Positions 39,828 to 49,224 of a DNA stretch of 64,000 nt are shown here, piece by piece; position 1 is the first letter of the stretch, and every line of letters begins with the position of its first letter. A model generated the notes under the pieces. That model was given only the letters and a program-made list of their open reading frames with translations, was not told the origin of the DNA and searched no databases. Made by a program: the position numbers and the translations under genes. The stretch comes from Bog-473 sp963728845. GTDB lineage: Bacteria > Actinomycetota > Acidimicrobiia > Acidimicrobiales > RAAP-2. The stretch lies in the NCBI GenBank assembly GCA_963728845.1, contig CAVSLS010000015.1, positions 1-64,000 of the forward strand, in the 5' to 3' direction.

Positions 39828-39862
39828 ATTAACGACCTGCGAGTAAGACGACGTTGCTCCGG
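39828..39862. other. Candidate attR junction
   Basis: Element arm ATTAACGACCTGCGAGT (39828-39844) meets AA (39845-39846) and then host GACGACGTTGCTCCGG, the continuation of the Walker A codons. Confidence 0.55.
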
Positions 39863-40618
39863 CTCCTGGTCGGCCTCGCCGCGCCGAGCACCGGCACGGT
39901 CGAGGTCATGGGTCGGGCCCCGGACGGGTCCGAGGAGTTCCTGGCCGGCATCGGCTACCTGGCCCAGGACGTCCCGCTGTACCGGCGCCTGAGCGCTGCC
40001 GATCACCTCGCGCTCGGCGCCCACCTCAACCGGCGGTGGGATGCCGACGGGGCGCGGGAGCGGCTGGCGCGGCTGCAGGTCCCGCTGGACCGGCCGGTCA
40101 GCACCCTCTCGGGCGGCCAGCGGGCGCAGGTCGGCCTGGGGCTGGCCCTGGCCAAGGAGCCCGGGCTCCTGCTCCTCGACGAGCCGGTGGCGGCGCTCGA
40201 CCCGCTGGCCCGCCGCGAGTTCCTCTCGACCCTGAGCGGGGCGGTGGCCGAGGGCGGGCTATCGGTGATGCTGTCGTCGCACCTCCTCCACGACCTCGAG
40301 CGGGTCTGTGACCACGTGATCCTGCTGAGCGCGTCGCCGCGTCGAGCTCTGCGCCGACATCGACTCCGTGCTGGCGGCACACCGCATGCTGCTCGGTCCC
40401 CGGCGCCCGCTGTCCGAGGTGGAGCCGGGCCTCACCGTCATCGCCGCGACCCAGACGCAGCGCCAGACCCGGCTGCTCGTCCGCACCGAGGGCCCCGTGC
40501 TCGACCCGGCATGGGAGGAGGCCGAGGTCGGCCTCGAGGACGTGATCCTCGCCTACATGGGCAGCGAGCGGGCGCGGCTCGGACAGGACGCGGCCGCGAC
40601 CTGGAGGTGGCACAGTGA
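39847..40618 (+). pseudogene. ABC transporter ATPase, 3' part
   Basis: Resumes the split ATPase: KTTLLRLLVGLAAPSTGTVEVMG, the Q-loop YLAQDVPLYRRL, the signature TLSGGQRAQVGLGLALAKEPG, Walker B LLLLDEPVAALDPLARREF, and the switch histidine region VMLSSHLLHDLERVCDHVILL. A frame change near 40340 joins it to the C-terminal part (DIDSVLAAHRMLLGPRRPL and GLEDVILAYMGSE), and another near 40590 would bring the end to a TGA that overlaps the permease start. Apart from the insertion and these indels all catalytic motifs are intact, so the insertion may be recent even though its cargo is decayed, or the sequence is faulty. Confidence 0.88.
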
Positions 40619-41563
40619 ACTTCCTCGTCTGGCGCCTGCACCGCAACCAGGTCTACTTCGCCGTCGCCGCGCTGGCCGTGCTCGCCGTCGTGCTCGCTGG
40701 TGACCGGCACCGTGATGGGCGACGACTACCGGAGCGCACTGGCTTCCTGTGGGGCGACGCAGAGCTGCGGCGACCTGGGCGGCCCGCTGTTCCGCGGCGA
40801 CGGGGCGATCATGGACCTGGTCGACCTGACGCTGGTCGTGCCGCTGCTCTTCGGCCTCTTCTGGGGTGCCCCGTTGCTGTCGAAGGAGTTCGAGGACGGC
40901 ACGCACAACCTGGCGTGGACGCAAGGGGTCAGTCGCCGGCACTGGCTCCGCGTGAACATCGGCTGGTCGTTGGTCGCAGCAGCGCTGTGGGGAGCCGCAC
41001 TCGCGGCACTCGTCAGCTACTGGCGCTTCCCCGAGAACGCGCTGAACTCACGCTTCCAGGCCTTTGACATCCAGGGCATCGTTCCCGTGGCCTACACGCT
41101 CTTCGCCGTGGCGCTCGGCATCGCCGTCGGGTCGGTGCTGCGACGCGTCCTGCCCAGCCTCGCGGCCACGCTCGCCGTCTTCGTGGCGCTCCGCGCCGTC
41201 ATCGGCGTCTATCTGCGCCCGCATCTCATGGCGCCCATCACGAAACTCTTCCCACCCGTCGGTCCGGCCAGCACCCCTTCCGGCGCCTGGATCCTCTCGA
41301 CCAGCTTCGTGAACGGCCGTGGCCAAGACCTCGGGAACGGGTTCCCCATCAACGAAATCCCCGCCGACTGCCGCGCCGTCCTCTTGAAGGGGAAGGGGGT
41401 GAACGGCCGGTGCCTGGCCTCGCACGGGTTCCACCAGCTGGTCACCTACCAGCCCGACAGCCGCTTCTGGGCCTTCCAGGGGATGGAGGCCGGGATCTTC
41501 CTCGTCCTCGCCCTGGCGTCGGTGGGCTTCGCCTGGTGGTGGGTGCGGTCGCGCGACGCCTGA
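40615..41563 (+). CDS. ABC transporter permease (one frameshift)
   Basis: GTG 40615 overlaps the ATPase stop. The protein starts MNFLVWRLHRNQVYFAVAALAVLAVVL (one membrane segment), then after a shift near 40697 continues VTGTVMGDDYRSAL, an extracytoplasmic loop with paired cysteines, DLTLVVPLLFGLFWGAPLLSKEFEDGTHNLAWTQGVSRRHW and three to four more segments, ending GIFLVLALASVGFAWWW. The KEFEDGTHNLAWTQ segment is typical of ABC-2-like permeases linked to YtrA-type regulators. Its partner ATPase is disrupted upstream, and transcription from the operon promoter would have to cross the insert. Confidence 0.85.
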
Positions 41564-41604
41564 GCACGGGAGCAACGGCGCCGCCCGCCGACCAGGACGA
41601 GGGT

Positions 41605-42582
41605 TCATGGAATCAGCGCGATCTTCCCCACCGTGCGCCGGCCCAGCAGGTCCTCGAGCGCCCTGGCCACATCGTCCAGGGGGTAGACCGTCGGCGGCAC
41701 CGGGCTCGATCGAGCCCGCCGTCGACCATGGCGAGCAGGTCGGCCAACAGCGCGCGCTGCTCCTCGGCGTGCTGCATGGCCCAGATGCCCCAGTCGATGC
41801 CGATGACGGTGCGGTTGCGCAGGAGCACCTGGTTGAGCGGGAAGGAGGGGATGGGGCCGCTCGCGAACCCGATGACGAGATAGCGGCCCCGGTCACCCAG
41901 GGCGCGCAGCGACGGCTCGGCCAGCGCGCCGCCCACGGGGTCGACGACGAGATCGACGCCGGTGCCCCCGGCCCAGGCCCGCGCCGCGTCCTTCACTTGC
42001 TCGGCCGCCGGGTCGAGCACCGCCTCCGCCCCCGCAGCCAGCGCAGCGGCGCGCTTCTCCTCGGTCGAGGCCACGCCGAGCACCCGGCACCCGAGGGCCC
42101 GGGCCACGCCGATGGCGGCCAGCCCGACGCCGCCGCCGGCGCCGAGGACGAGCACCGACTCGCCCGGCTGGGCCGCGGCCCGCTCCCGCAGGGCGAAGAG
42201 GCAGGTGCTGTAGCTCTGGGTGAAGGTGGCCGCCCGCGGCACGTCGAGCACGTCGGGCAGCGCCGTCACCGCGGCCGCCGGCGCGGCGACCTTGGTGGCG
42301 AAGCCGCCCAGCCCGGCCGAGACCAGCACGCGCTGGCCGGCTTCGAGCCCGCGTCACCGACTCGCCGACCTGGGACACGCGCCCGGCGGCCTCGGTCCCC
42401 GGCACGAAGGGGACGGGCGGCTTGATCTGGTACTGCCCCCCGACGAACAGCGCGTCCACGTAGTTGACGCCCGCCGCCTCCACGTCGACCACCACGTGGC
42501 CCGGTCCCGGCACCGGGTCGGGGCGCTCCTCCACCCGCAGCAGCGACGGCGGACCGAGCTCGTTGCAGACGACGGCGCGCAC
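41605..42582 (-). CDS. Quinone oxidoreductase-like MDR enzyme (two frameshifts)
   Basis: The joined protein of about 325 residues starts VRAVVCNELGPPSLLRVEERPDP and has AAGVNYVDALFVGGQYQIKPPVPFVPGTEAAG, then VLVSAGLGGFA, the cofactor site VLVLGAGGGVGLAAIGVARALG, VDPVGGALAEPSLRALG and a C-terminal VYPLDDVARALEDLLGRRTVGKIAL. No zinc ligands are seen, so it is the NADPH:quinone reductase type. Frame changes lie near 42345 and 41708. GTG 42582 is the start; TGA 41605-41607 the end. It is divergent from a GNAT gene across 24 bases. Confidence 0.85.
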
Positions 42583-42594
42583 GGGCCCGCACGC

Positions 42595-42600
42595 TACCGT
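42595..42600 (+). promoter_or_regulatory. -10 box of the GNAT gene at 42607
   Basis: TACCGT lies six bases before GTG 42607, a leaderless layout. Confidence 0.4.
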
Positions 42601-42606
42601 CCGTGG

Positions 42607-43089
42607 GTGGACGACATCCGGCCCGTCCGGCCCGACGAGCTGGCGCTCCTCCCGGCCCTGGAGTCGGCCGCCGACACCGTGTTCGCATCGCTCGGCATCG
42701 GCCCGCTGCCGGGCCCCGGCACGGTCGCGGAGTTCGCGGCCGCGCTCGTCGTCCTCGTGGCCGGGGACCCGCCCGTCGGGCTGTGCCGGATCGACCGCAT
42801 CGGGGACGGCGCGCACCTCGAGCAGCTCTCGGTCCACCCCGACCACGCCCGCCGCGGCATCGGGCGGGCCCTGCTGCGGGCGGGCTGCGGCTGGGCGGCC
42901 GCCCAGGGCTACCCCGAGCTCACGCTCGCCACCTACCGCGACGTGCCCTGGAACGGGCCCTTCTACGCGTCGGAGGGCTTCGTGGAGGTGGGCCCGGTCG
43001 ACGACTGGCTGGTGGCGCACGGCCTGGCCCCCGAGGAGCCGGTCATGGGCCGCTTCGGCACCCGCGTCCTCATGCGCCGGCCCCTGTGA
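42607..43089 (+). CDS. GNAT-family N-acetyltransferase
   Basis: The 160-residue protein has the GNAT core: DIRPVRPDELALLPAL, VGLCRIDRIGDGAHLEQLSVHPDHARRGIGRALL with the acetyl-CoA loop RRGIGRA, ELTLATYRDVPWNGPFYASEGF. Such enzymes acetylate amines of proteins, antibiotics or metabolites; the substrate is unknown. The frame is intact. Its last 20 bases overlap the end of the convergent tag gene. Confidence 0.88.
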   Translation: MDDIRPVRPDELALLPALESAADTVFASLGIGPLPGPGTVAEFAAALVVLVAGDPPVGLCRIDRIGDGAHLEQLSVHPDHARRGIGRALLRAGCGWAAAQGYPELTLATYRDVPWNGPFYASEGFVEVGPVDDWLVAHGLAPEEPVMGRFGTRVLMRRPL

Positions 43090-43653
43090 GCTCGGCGTAG
43101 CGGAAGCAGCTGCACCAGGTGGTCGTTGACCAGCCCGGTCGCCTGCAGGTGGGCGTAGCAGACGGTGGGGCCGACGAAGCCGAAGCCGCGCCGGCGCAGG
43201 TCGGCGCTCAGCGGCCTCCGAGGTCGCCGTCACGGCGGGGATCTGCGCCGTCCGCCGCCACTTGTTGACGATGGGCTGCCCGCCCACGAAGCCCCAGACG
43301 TAGGCGTCGAACGAGCCGAACTCCTCCTGCACGGCCAGGAAGGCGCGGGCGTTGCGCACGGTGGCCTCGACCTTGGCCCGGTTGCGGATGATCCCCGGGT
43401 CGGCGAGCAGCTTCTCGACCCGGGCCGGCGTGAAGCGCGCCACCTTGGCGGCGTCGAAGCCGGCGAAGGCCTTGCGGTACCCGCCGCGCCGCTTGAGGAT
43501 CGTGGCCCAGCTGAGCCCCGCCTGCGCTCCCTCGAGCACCAGGAACTCGAAGTGGGTCGGGTCGTCGTGCACCGGCACGCCCCACTCGGTGTCGTGGTAG
43601 GCGATCATCTCGGGGCTCTGGGCCCACTCGCAGCGTCGGGTCTCGGTGCTCAT
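43070..43653 (-). CDS. tag: DNA-3-methyladenine glycosylase I (two frameshifts)
   Basis: The protein shows the Tag signatures: RRCEWAQSPEMIAYHDTEWGVPVHDD, FEFLVLEGAQAGLSWATILKRR, YRKAFAGFD, IIRNRAKVEATVRNA, then after shifts GFGFVGPTVCYAHLQATGLVNDH and CFRYAEL. The N-terminal cysteine and late cysteine/histidine residues are the zinc ligands of the family. It removes 3-methyladenine from alkylated DNA. Frame changes near 43215 and 43115 break the C-terminal part. ATG 43653 is the start, but the upstream GNAT reads into it with no stop. Confidence 0.9.
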
Positions 43654-44163
43654 CGGCACCAAGGTAGGGCGGGGTCGCGACGCGGTGGCGCGGTAGAGCA
43701 CGTGGCGCCGCAGCGGGCTGCCCTCGGGCAGGCCGGGGTGGTCGAAGTCGGCGCCGGGGTCGCGCACCATGCCGATCCGCTCCATGACCGCCTGCGAGCG
43801 GGTGTTCAGGGTGGTGGTGAAGGCCACGATCTCCGCCAGCCCGGCGTCGTCGAAGCCGAAGCGCAGCGACGCCGCGGCGGCCTCGGTGGCGTAGCCGTGG
43901 CCCCAGTGGTCGGGGTGCAGCCGCCAGCCCACCTCGACGGCCGGGGCGCAGGGGAGGGCGGCGCCGACCCGGTGCAGGCCGACCATGCCCACGAACGGCG
44001 CGCCGCCGGCCACCTCGACCGCCCACAGACCCCAGCCCTCGCGTGCCATCTCCGCCGAGTAGCGGTCCACCATGGCGTCGCTCTCGGCCCGGGTGGGCGA
44101 CGACCCCAGCGACTCGACCACCAGCGGGTGCGCGTTGAGCTCGGCGAAGGGCGCCCGGTCCAC
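43654..44163 (-). CDS. GNAT acetyltransferase (RimJ/RimL type), in frame with tag
   Basis: The sequence reads DVDRAPFAELNAHPLVVESLGSS, GLWAVEVAGGAPFVGMVGLHRVG, EVGWRLHPDHWGHGYATEAAAAS with the acetyl-CoA loop, EIVAFTTTLNTRSQAVMERIGM and LRRHVLYRA, a complete RimJ/RimL-like core. The usual first strand (TIETARLVLRPF) lies further upstream to about 44205 but no start codon is seen for it; GTG 44163 is only the first in-frame candidate. There is no stop before the ATG of tag: the frame continues through ATASRPRPTLVP. This is either a GNAT-Tag fusion or a lost stop; a one-base shift would give TGA inside ATGA at the tag start. Confidence 0.7.
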
Positions 44164-44229
44164 GTCGGTGAACGGTCGCAGGACGAGGCGGGCGGTCTCG
44201 ATCGTCGGCCCGGGTCTCGATCGCCGTCG

Positions 44230-45906
44230 CTAAGCCCCCTGAGCGCCCTTGACGGCCGTCTCGGCCGCCCAGCGGTAGTCGGCCTTGCCCGAGGGCGAGC
44301 GCTGGATGCGCTCCACGAACACGACCTCCTTGGGCAGCTTGTAGCGGGCGATGTGGGCCGAGGCGTGCTCGACGATGGACGCCTCGTCGGCCGAGGCGCC
44401 CTCGGCCAGCTGCACCACGGCGACCACCTCGGAGCCCCAGCGCTCCGACGGGCGGCCGGTCACGACGACGTCGGCCACCGCGGGGTGCCCGGCGATGGCC
44501 CGCTCCACCTCCTCGACGAAGATCTTCTCGCCACCGGAGTTCACCGTGACCGAGTCGCGGCCGAGCAGCTCGATCTCGCCGTTGACCAGGTACCGCGCCC
44601 GGTCGCCGGGGATGGAGTAGCGGACGCCGTCGATCACCGGGAAGGTGCGCGCCGTCTTGTCCGGGTCGCCGAGATACCCCAGCGGCACGTTCCCCGTCTG
44701 GGCCAGCCACCCGTTGCCCTCGTGCCCGGGCGCCAGCACGTGCGCCAGCGACTCGTCCACCACGACGGTGCCGGGTCCGGGCAGGAACGTCCCGACCTCG
44801 ACGTCGTCGACCGACGTGGCGTGCATCTGCGCCCCCGTCTCCGACGAGCCGGCCGAGTCGGAGATGACCAGGTTGGGCAGGCGCTCGAGCGCCATGGCCC
44901 GCACGGCCGGCGTGAGCGGCGCGCCGCCGTTGCCCACGGCGAAGAACGACGAGAGGTCGTAGCTCTTCTTGTCGAGCTGGAGCAGCAGCGGCCGCAGCAC
45001 GGCGTCGCCGACGATCGTCATGGTGTTGGCCTTCTCCCGCTCGACGGTGGACCACACGTCGTCGGGATCGACCCGCCGGGGGTCGTCGGGGAAGACGAGC
45101 GTCGACCCCTGGGCCATGAGCATGAAGGCCGCCCACTGCGCCGCCCCGTGCATGAGCGGCGGCAGGACCATCAACTTGAGCGGGAAGCTCTCGGCCAGCC
45201 GCTCGGTGATCCCCTCGTAGCTGGTCACGATCTCCCAGGTGCCGACCTTCCGCCCGCCCATGGCGGCCATGAAGATGTCGTGCTGGCGCCACAGCACGCC
45301 CTTGGGCATGCCGGTCGTGCCGCCGGTGTAGAGGATGTAGAGGTCGTCGGGGGACGGCTCGACCGGTGCGCCCTCGGGTGAGGACGCGGCCAGCGCCTCC
45401 TCGTACCACTCCGCCCCGGGGAGGAGGGGGTGGCCCGATTCGTCGGCGACCTGGAGCAGCACGTCGGGGGGCTCCTTCAGCGTCGGCAGCACCTCGGCGA
45501 AGGTCGGCGCGAGCGACGCGTGCAGGATCAGCGCCCGGGGCCGGGCGTCGTCGAGCAGGTAGCGCAGCTCCTCGCCGACGTAGCGGTAGTTGACGTTGAA
45601 GGGGGCGACGCGGGCCCGGTACGAGCCCAGCATCCCCTCGAGGTACTCGTTGCCGTTGTAGAGGGCGAGGGCGACGTGGTCCTGCCCCGACTCGTAGCCC
45701 TGGAGCTCGGCGCGCTCGCGGCGCAGGCGCAGGCCCCTGCCGTGGAGGTACGCGGCCAGGCGCCGTGAGCGCTCGGACACCTGGGCGTAGGTGAGGCGCC
45801 GGTCGCGCCACACGATGCACTCCCGGTCGGCCAGGGTCTCGACCAGGGTGTCGAAGGCCTTGGCCAGGTTGAACTGCACGCTCGGTGTCGCGGGGGCCTG
45901 GGGCAC
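44230..45906 (-). CDS. Acyl-CoA synthetase (AMP-dependent ligase)
   Basis: The 558-residue protein has the adenylate-forming motifs: YILYTGGTTGMPKGVLW for the phosphate loop, LPPLMHGAAQW, the central DSAGSSETG, GDRARYLVNGEIELLGRDSVTVNSGGEKIFVEEVE, and the C-terminal RSPSGKADYRW with the catalytic lysine. It activates a carboxylic acid to its AMP ester and then CoA thioester; steroid or fatty-acid substrates are common in this actinobacterial subgroup, but this is inference. The frame is intact. The promoter box TACAGT lies eight bases upstream of GTG 45906. Confidence 0.93.
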   Translation of the reverse strand: MPQAPATPSVQFNLAKAFDTLVETLADRECIVWRDRRLTYAQVSERSRRLAAYLHGRGLRLRRERAELQGYESGQDHVALALYNGNEYLEGMLGSYRARVAPFNVNYRYVGEELRYLLDDARPRALILHASLAPTFAEVLPTLKEPPDVLLQVADESGHPLLPGAEWYEEALAASSPEGAPVEPSPDDLYILYTGGTTGMPKGVLWRQHDIFMAAMGGRKVGTWEIVTSYEGITERLAESFPLKLMVLPPLMHGAAQWAAFMLMAQGSTLVFPDDPRRVDPDDVWSTVEREKANTMTIVGDAVLRPLLLQLDKKSYDLSSFFAVGNGGAPLTPAVRAMALERLPNLVISDSAGSSETGAQMHATSVDDVEVGTFLPGPGTVVVDESLAHVLAPGHEGNGWLAQTGNVPLGYLGDPDKTARTFPVIDGVRYSIPGDRARYLVNGEIELLGRDSVTVNSGGEKIFVEEVERAIAGHPAVADVVVTGRPSERWGSEVVAVVQLAEGASADEASIVEHASAHIARYKLPKEVVFVERIQRSPSGKADYRWAAETAVKGAQGA

Positions 45907-45914
45907 GGTCCCGC

Positions 45915-45920
45915 ACTGTA
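45915..45920 (-). promoter_or_regulatory. -10 box of the acyl-CoA synthetase gene
   Basis: TACAGT on the minus strand lies eight bases before GTG 45906. Confidence 0.4.
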
Positions 45921-46025
45921 CCGGCGGGCCCGTGCACCGGTCGGCCCGCCGGTCGGGCCCTCCCGCGGCGCACCGGTCGGCCCGTCGGCTGTGGGGAGAG
46001 GGCCGTCATCGGCAAAGATCAGTCC

Positions 46026-47380
46026 GTGGACGTCCGCAACCCCGCCACCGGAGAGGTGATCGCCAAGGTCGAGGGCCTCGAGCGCGGAGGAGACCGACGC
46101 CGCCATCGCCCGGGCGGCGGCAGCCTTCGAGACCTGGCGGGGCGTGGCGCCCGGGGAGCGCGCCCGCCTGCTCCGGCGCTTCGCCGCCGCGGTGGACGCC
46201 CACGTCGACGAGCTGGCTGCGCTGGAGGTGGCCAACGCGGGCCACGTGATCGGGAACGCACGCTGGGAGGCCGGCAACGTGCGCGACGTGCTCGAGTACT
46301 ACGCCGCCGCGCCCGAGCGCCACTGCGGCCGGCAGATCCCGGTGCCCGGCGGCGTCGACTTCACCTTCCACGAGCCGCTCGGCGTGGTCGGCGTGATCGT
46401 TCCGTGGAACTTCCCCATGGCCATCGCCGGCTGGGGCTTCGCGCCCGCCCTGGCGGCCGGCAACACGGTCGTCGTCAAGCCGGCCGAGCTGACGCCCCTC
46501 GAGCGCGCTGCGCATCGGCGAGCTCGCACTCGAGTCCGGGCTGCCCGAGGGCGTGCTGCAGATCCTGCCCGGCAAGGGCAGCGTGGTGGGCGAGCGCTTC
46601 GTGGCCCACCCAGCCGTGCGCAAGGTGTGCTTCACCGGCTCGACCGAGGTGGGGCGGCGCGTCATGGCGGGCTGCGCCGAGCAGGTCAAGCGGGTCACCC
46701 TCGAGCTCGGGGGCAAGAGTGCCAACATCGTCTTCGCCGACGCCGACCTCGAGCTGGCGGCGGCCCGTGCGCCCTCGGGCGTCTTCGACAACGCCGGCCA
46801 GGACTGCTGCGCACGCTCGCGCATCCTCGTCGAGCGCACGGTGTACGAGCGCTTCCTGGCCCTGCTCGAGCCGGCCGTGCGCGGCGTCGTCGTGGGCGAC
46901 CCGACACTCGAGACGACCGAGATGGGCCCCTTGATCTCCGAGTCGCACCTGGCCACCGTCGCCTCGTTCGTGCCCGACGACGCACCGGTCGCCGTGCGCG
47001 GAGCCTGTCCCGACGGCCCGGGGAACTGGTTCGCTCCCACCGTGCTCGCCCCGGTCGACCCGACGGCGCGGGCGGCGACCGAGGAGATCTTCGGGCCGGT
47101 GGTCGTCGTCATCCCCTTCGAGGACGAGGCGGAGGCCGTCCGCCTCGCCAACGACACCCCCTACGGGCTCTCGGGCTCGCTGTGGACCCGCGACGTCGGG
47201 CGGGCCCTGCGGGTGGCCCGCGCCGTCGAGACGGGGACGCTGTCGGTCAACTCGCACTCGTCGGTGCGCTACTGGACGCCCTTCGGCGGCGTCAAGCAGT
47301 CGGGGATCGGCCGAGAGCTGGGGCCCGACGCCCTCGAGGCGTTCAGCGACGTCAAGAACGTCTTCATCAGCTCGGACTGA
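46026..47380 (+). CDS. NAD(P)-dependent aldehyde dehydrogenase (two frameshifts)
   Basis: From GTG 46026 the joined protein of about 450 residues shows VRNPATGEVIAKVEG, AARAAAAFETWR-like segment, EPLGVVGVIVPWNFPMAIAGWGFAPALAAGNTVVVKPAE, VCFTGSTEVGRR, the catalytic glutamate VTLELGGKSANIVFADAD, catalytic cysteine in NAGQDCCARSRI, EEIFGPVVVVIPF and FGGVKQSGIGREL. Frame changes near 46090 and 46508 break it. It would oxidise an aldehyde to an acid; with the acyl-CoA synthetase divergent and an SDR downstream, a short oxidation pathway is plausible. Confidence 0.9.
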
Positions 47381-47421
47381 CGGTTCGGAGAGCGGGCATC
47401 GGCGCCCGCAGGAGGAGAGAC

Positions 47422-48208
47422 ATGAGCGAGACCGCCCCCTACGCCCGCCGCCTGGTCGACCGCGTCGCCGTCGTCACCGGTGGCGCCAGCGGCATCGGCC
47501 GCGCCATGTGCGAGCGCTTCGCCGCAGAGGGCGCCACAGGTGGCCGTCGTGGACCTCGACGAGGGAGCCGGCGGTGAGGTGGCGGCAGCGGTCGGCGGAG
47601 TGTTCGTGCGGGCCGACGTGACGTCCTCCGACGAGGTGGAGGCCCTGTACGGCGAGGTGGCCGCCCGCTTCGGTGGGATCGACGTCTGCTGCAACAACGC
47701 CGGCATCAGCCCGCCCGACGACGACTCCATCCTCGACACCGGGCTCGAAGCCTGGGACCGCGTCCAGCGCGTCAACCTCACGTCGGTGTATCTCTGCTGC
47801 AAGCACGCGTTGCCGCACCTGCTCGCCCGCGGCAGGGGATCGATCATCAACACCGCGTCGTTCGTCGCGGTCATGGGTGCGGCGACCAGCCAGATCAGCT
47901 ACACGGCCTCCAAGGGAGGCGTGCTCGCCATGTCGCGTGAGCTCGGCGTGCAGTTCGCCCGCCAGGGGGTGCGGGTGAACGCGCTGTGCCCGGGGCCGGT
48001 CAACACCCCGTTGCTCGAAGAGCTCTTCGCCAAGGATCCCGAACGCGCCGCCCGCCGACTGGTGCACATCCCCATGGGCCGCTTCGGCGAGGCGGCCGAG
48101 ATCGCGGCGGCGGCGGCGTTCCTCGCCTCGGACGACTCGTCTTTCATCACAGCGTCGACCTTCCTGGTCGACGGCGGTATCGCCGGGGCCTACGTCACGC
48201 CGTTGTAG
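47422..48208 (+). CDS. SDR-family oxidoreductase (one frameshift)
   Basis: Starts at ATG 47422 with GGAGGAGAGA upstream. The N-terminus has DRVAVVTGGASGIGRAMCERFAAEGA, then after a shift near 47540 QVAVVDLDEGAGG, RADVTSSDEV, NNAGISPPDD, NTASFVAVMG, YTASKGGVLAMSREL with the Tyr/Lys pair, NALCPGPVNTPL and STFLVDGGIAGAY. A classical SDR of about 262 residues. It follows the aldehyde dehydrogenase by 41 bases and is probably in its operon. Substrate unknown. Confidence 0.9.
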
Positions 48209-48286
48209 GCGCCCGCTCCGGCGATCGGGACGTGACCGACCGCCTAGTCGTGCCACGGACGGCGGTCGCGCCGAGGTTCGCCGGAC

Positions 48287-48292
48287 CACAAT
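48287..48292 (+). promoter_or_regulatory. -10-like box of the hydrolase gene
   Basis: CACAAT lies six bases before ATG 48299. Confidence 0.3.
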
Positions 48293-48298
48293 GGGCCG

Positions 48299-49224
48299 AT
48301 GGAGACGGCCGGCCTGGTCGAGGCAGAGGAACCCTTCCCGATGGAGTACGTCTTTCTCCACGGGCACCGGATCGGCTATCGGCGGGCGGGCCAAGGTCCG
48401 GTGCTCCTGCTCCTGCACGGGATCGCCGGAAGCTCCCGCACCTGGATCCCGGTCATGCAGCTGTTGCAGCACGACTACACGGTGCTGGCGCCCGACTTCT
48501 TCGGCCACGGCGAATCAGCCAAACCTCCCGGCGACTACTCGCTCGGCAACCTGGCCGCCAGTGTGCGCGACCTGCTGCAACTGCTCGAGGTCGAGCGCGC
48601 CACCGTCATCGGCCAGTCCTACGGGGGCGGCGTCGCGTTGCAGTTCGCGTATCAGTTTCCCGAGCTCTGTGAGCGCCTCGTCCTGGTCGACGCCGGTGGA
48701 CTCGGCCGCGAGGTGAGTTGGATCCTGCGGCTGGCCACGCTGCCCGCCGCCGAGTTCGTCATGCCGGTGCTCTTCCCCTCCTTCGCCCGCAGCTGGGGCG
48801 ACGCGCTGACCAGGATCTCCCGAAGCCTCGGATTTCGCAATGCCAGGGCCGAGGAGGTCTGGAACGCCTATAGGTCGTTGACCAATCCGGAGAACCGCAA
48901 GGCCTTCGTCACCACCATGCGGGGCGTGATCGACCCGGGCGGCCAGACCGTGAGCGCCATGGACCGGCTGTACCTGGCCGCCCACATGCCGACGTTGATC
49001 GTGTGGGGAGACAAGGACACCATCATCCCGTCGTCCATGCCTACAAGGTCCACGAGGCCATACCGAACAGCCGGCTGCGGATCATGGAGGGCGTCGGCCA
49101 TTTCCCCCACGCCGAAGAACCCGCCCGGTTCGTCGAGATCCTCGAGGAGTTCGTGCACGACACCGAACCCAGCCACTTCACGCCGGAGCAGCTGCGTGCA
49201 CTGCTGCGCCAGGGACCTCGTTGA
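48299..49224 (+). CDS. Alpha/beta-hydrolase (one frameshift)
   Basis: The protein of about 308 residues has LLLLHGIAGSSRTW, PDFFGHGESAKP, the nucleophile motif VIGQSYGGGVA, LVLVDAGGLGR, TLIVWGDKDTIIP and, after a shift near 49030, VHAYKVHEAIPNSRL and GVGHFPHAEEPARF with the base histidine. The pattern resembles epoxide-hydrolase/C-C hydrolase-like members. One missing G in CCCGTCGTC explains the break. No signal peptide. It is the last gene before a 760-base gap. Confidence 0.88.

Larger units (their letters stand above)
35229..39845. mobile_element. Decayed integrative element inserted in the ABC ATPase gene
   Basis: The left edge follows GGCAA of the Walker A codons (35225-35229) and the right edge precedes AAGACGACG (39845 on); both junctions share AA. 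Joining the insert ends around AA gives a 17-base left arm starting ATTAA (39828-39844) and a 17-base right arm ending TTAAT (35230-35246), which is the same ATTAA on the other strand at the same distance. This is the layout of a serine-integrase attP with a 2-base crossover. A serine-recombinase N-terminal fragment lies just inside the left end. The rest is IS relics, AT-rich DNA and an HNH gene. GC content is visibly lower than in flanking DNA. Confidence 0.75.

Noticed and set aside
35100..40618. An intein in the Walker A motif of the ABC ATPase
   Set aside because: P-loops are common intein sites, but the insert has stops in all frames, opposite-strand genes and no splicing motifs at its edges.
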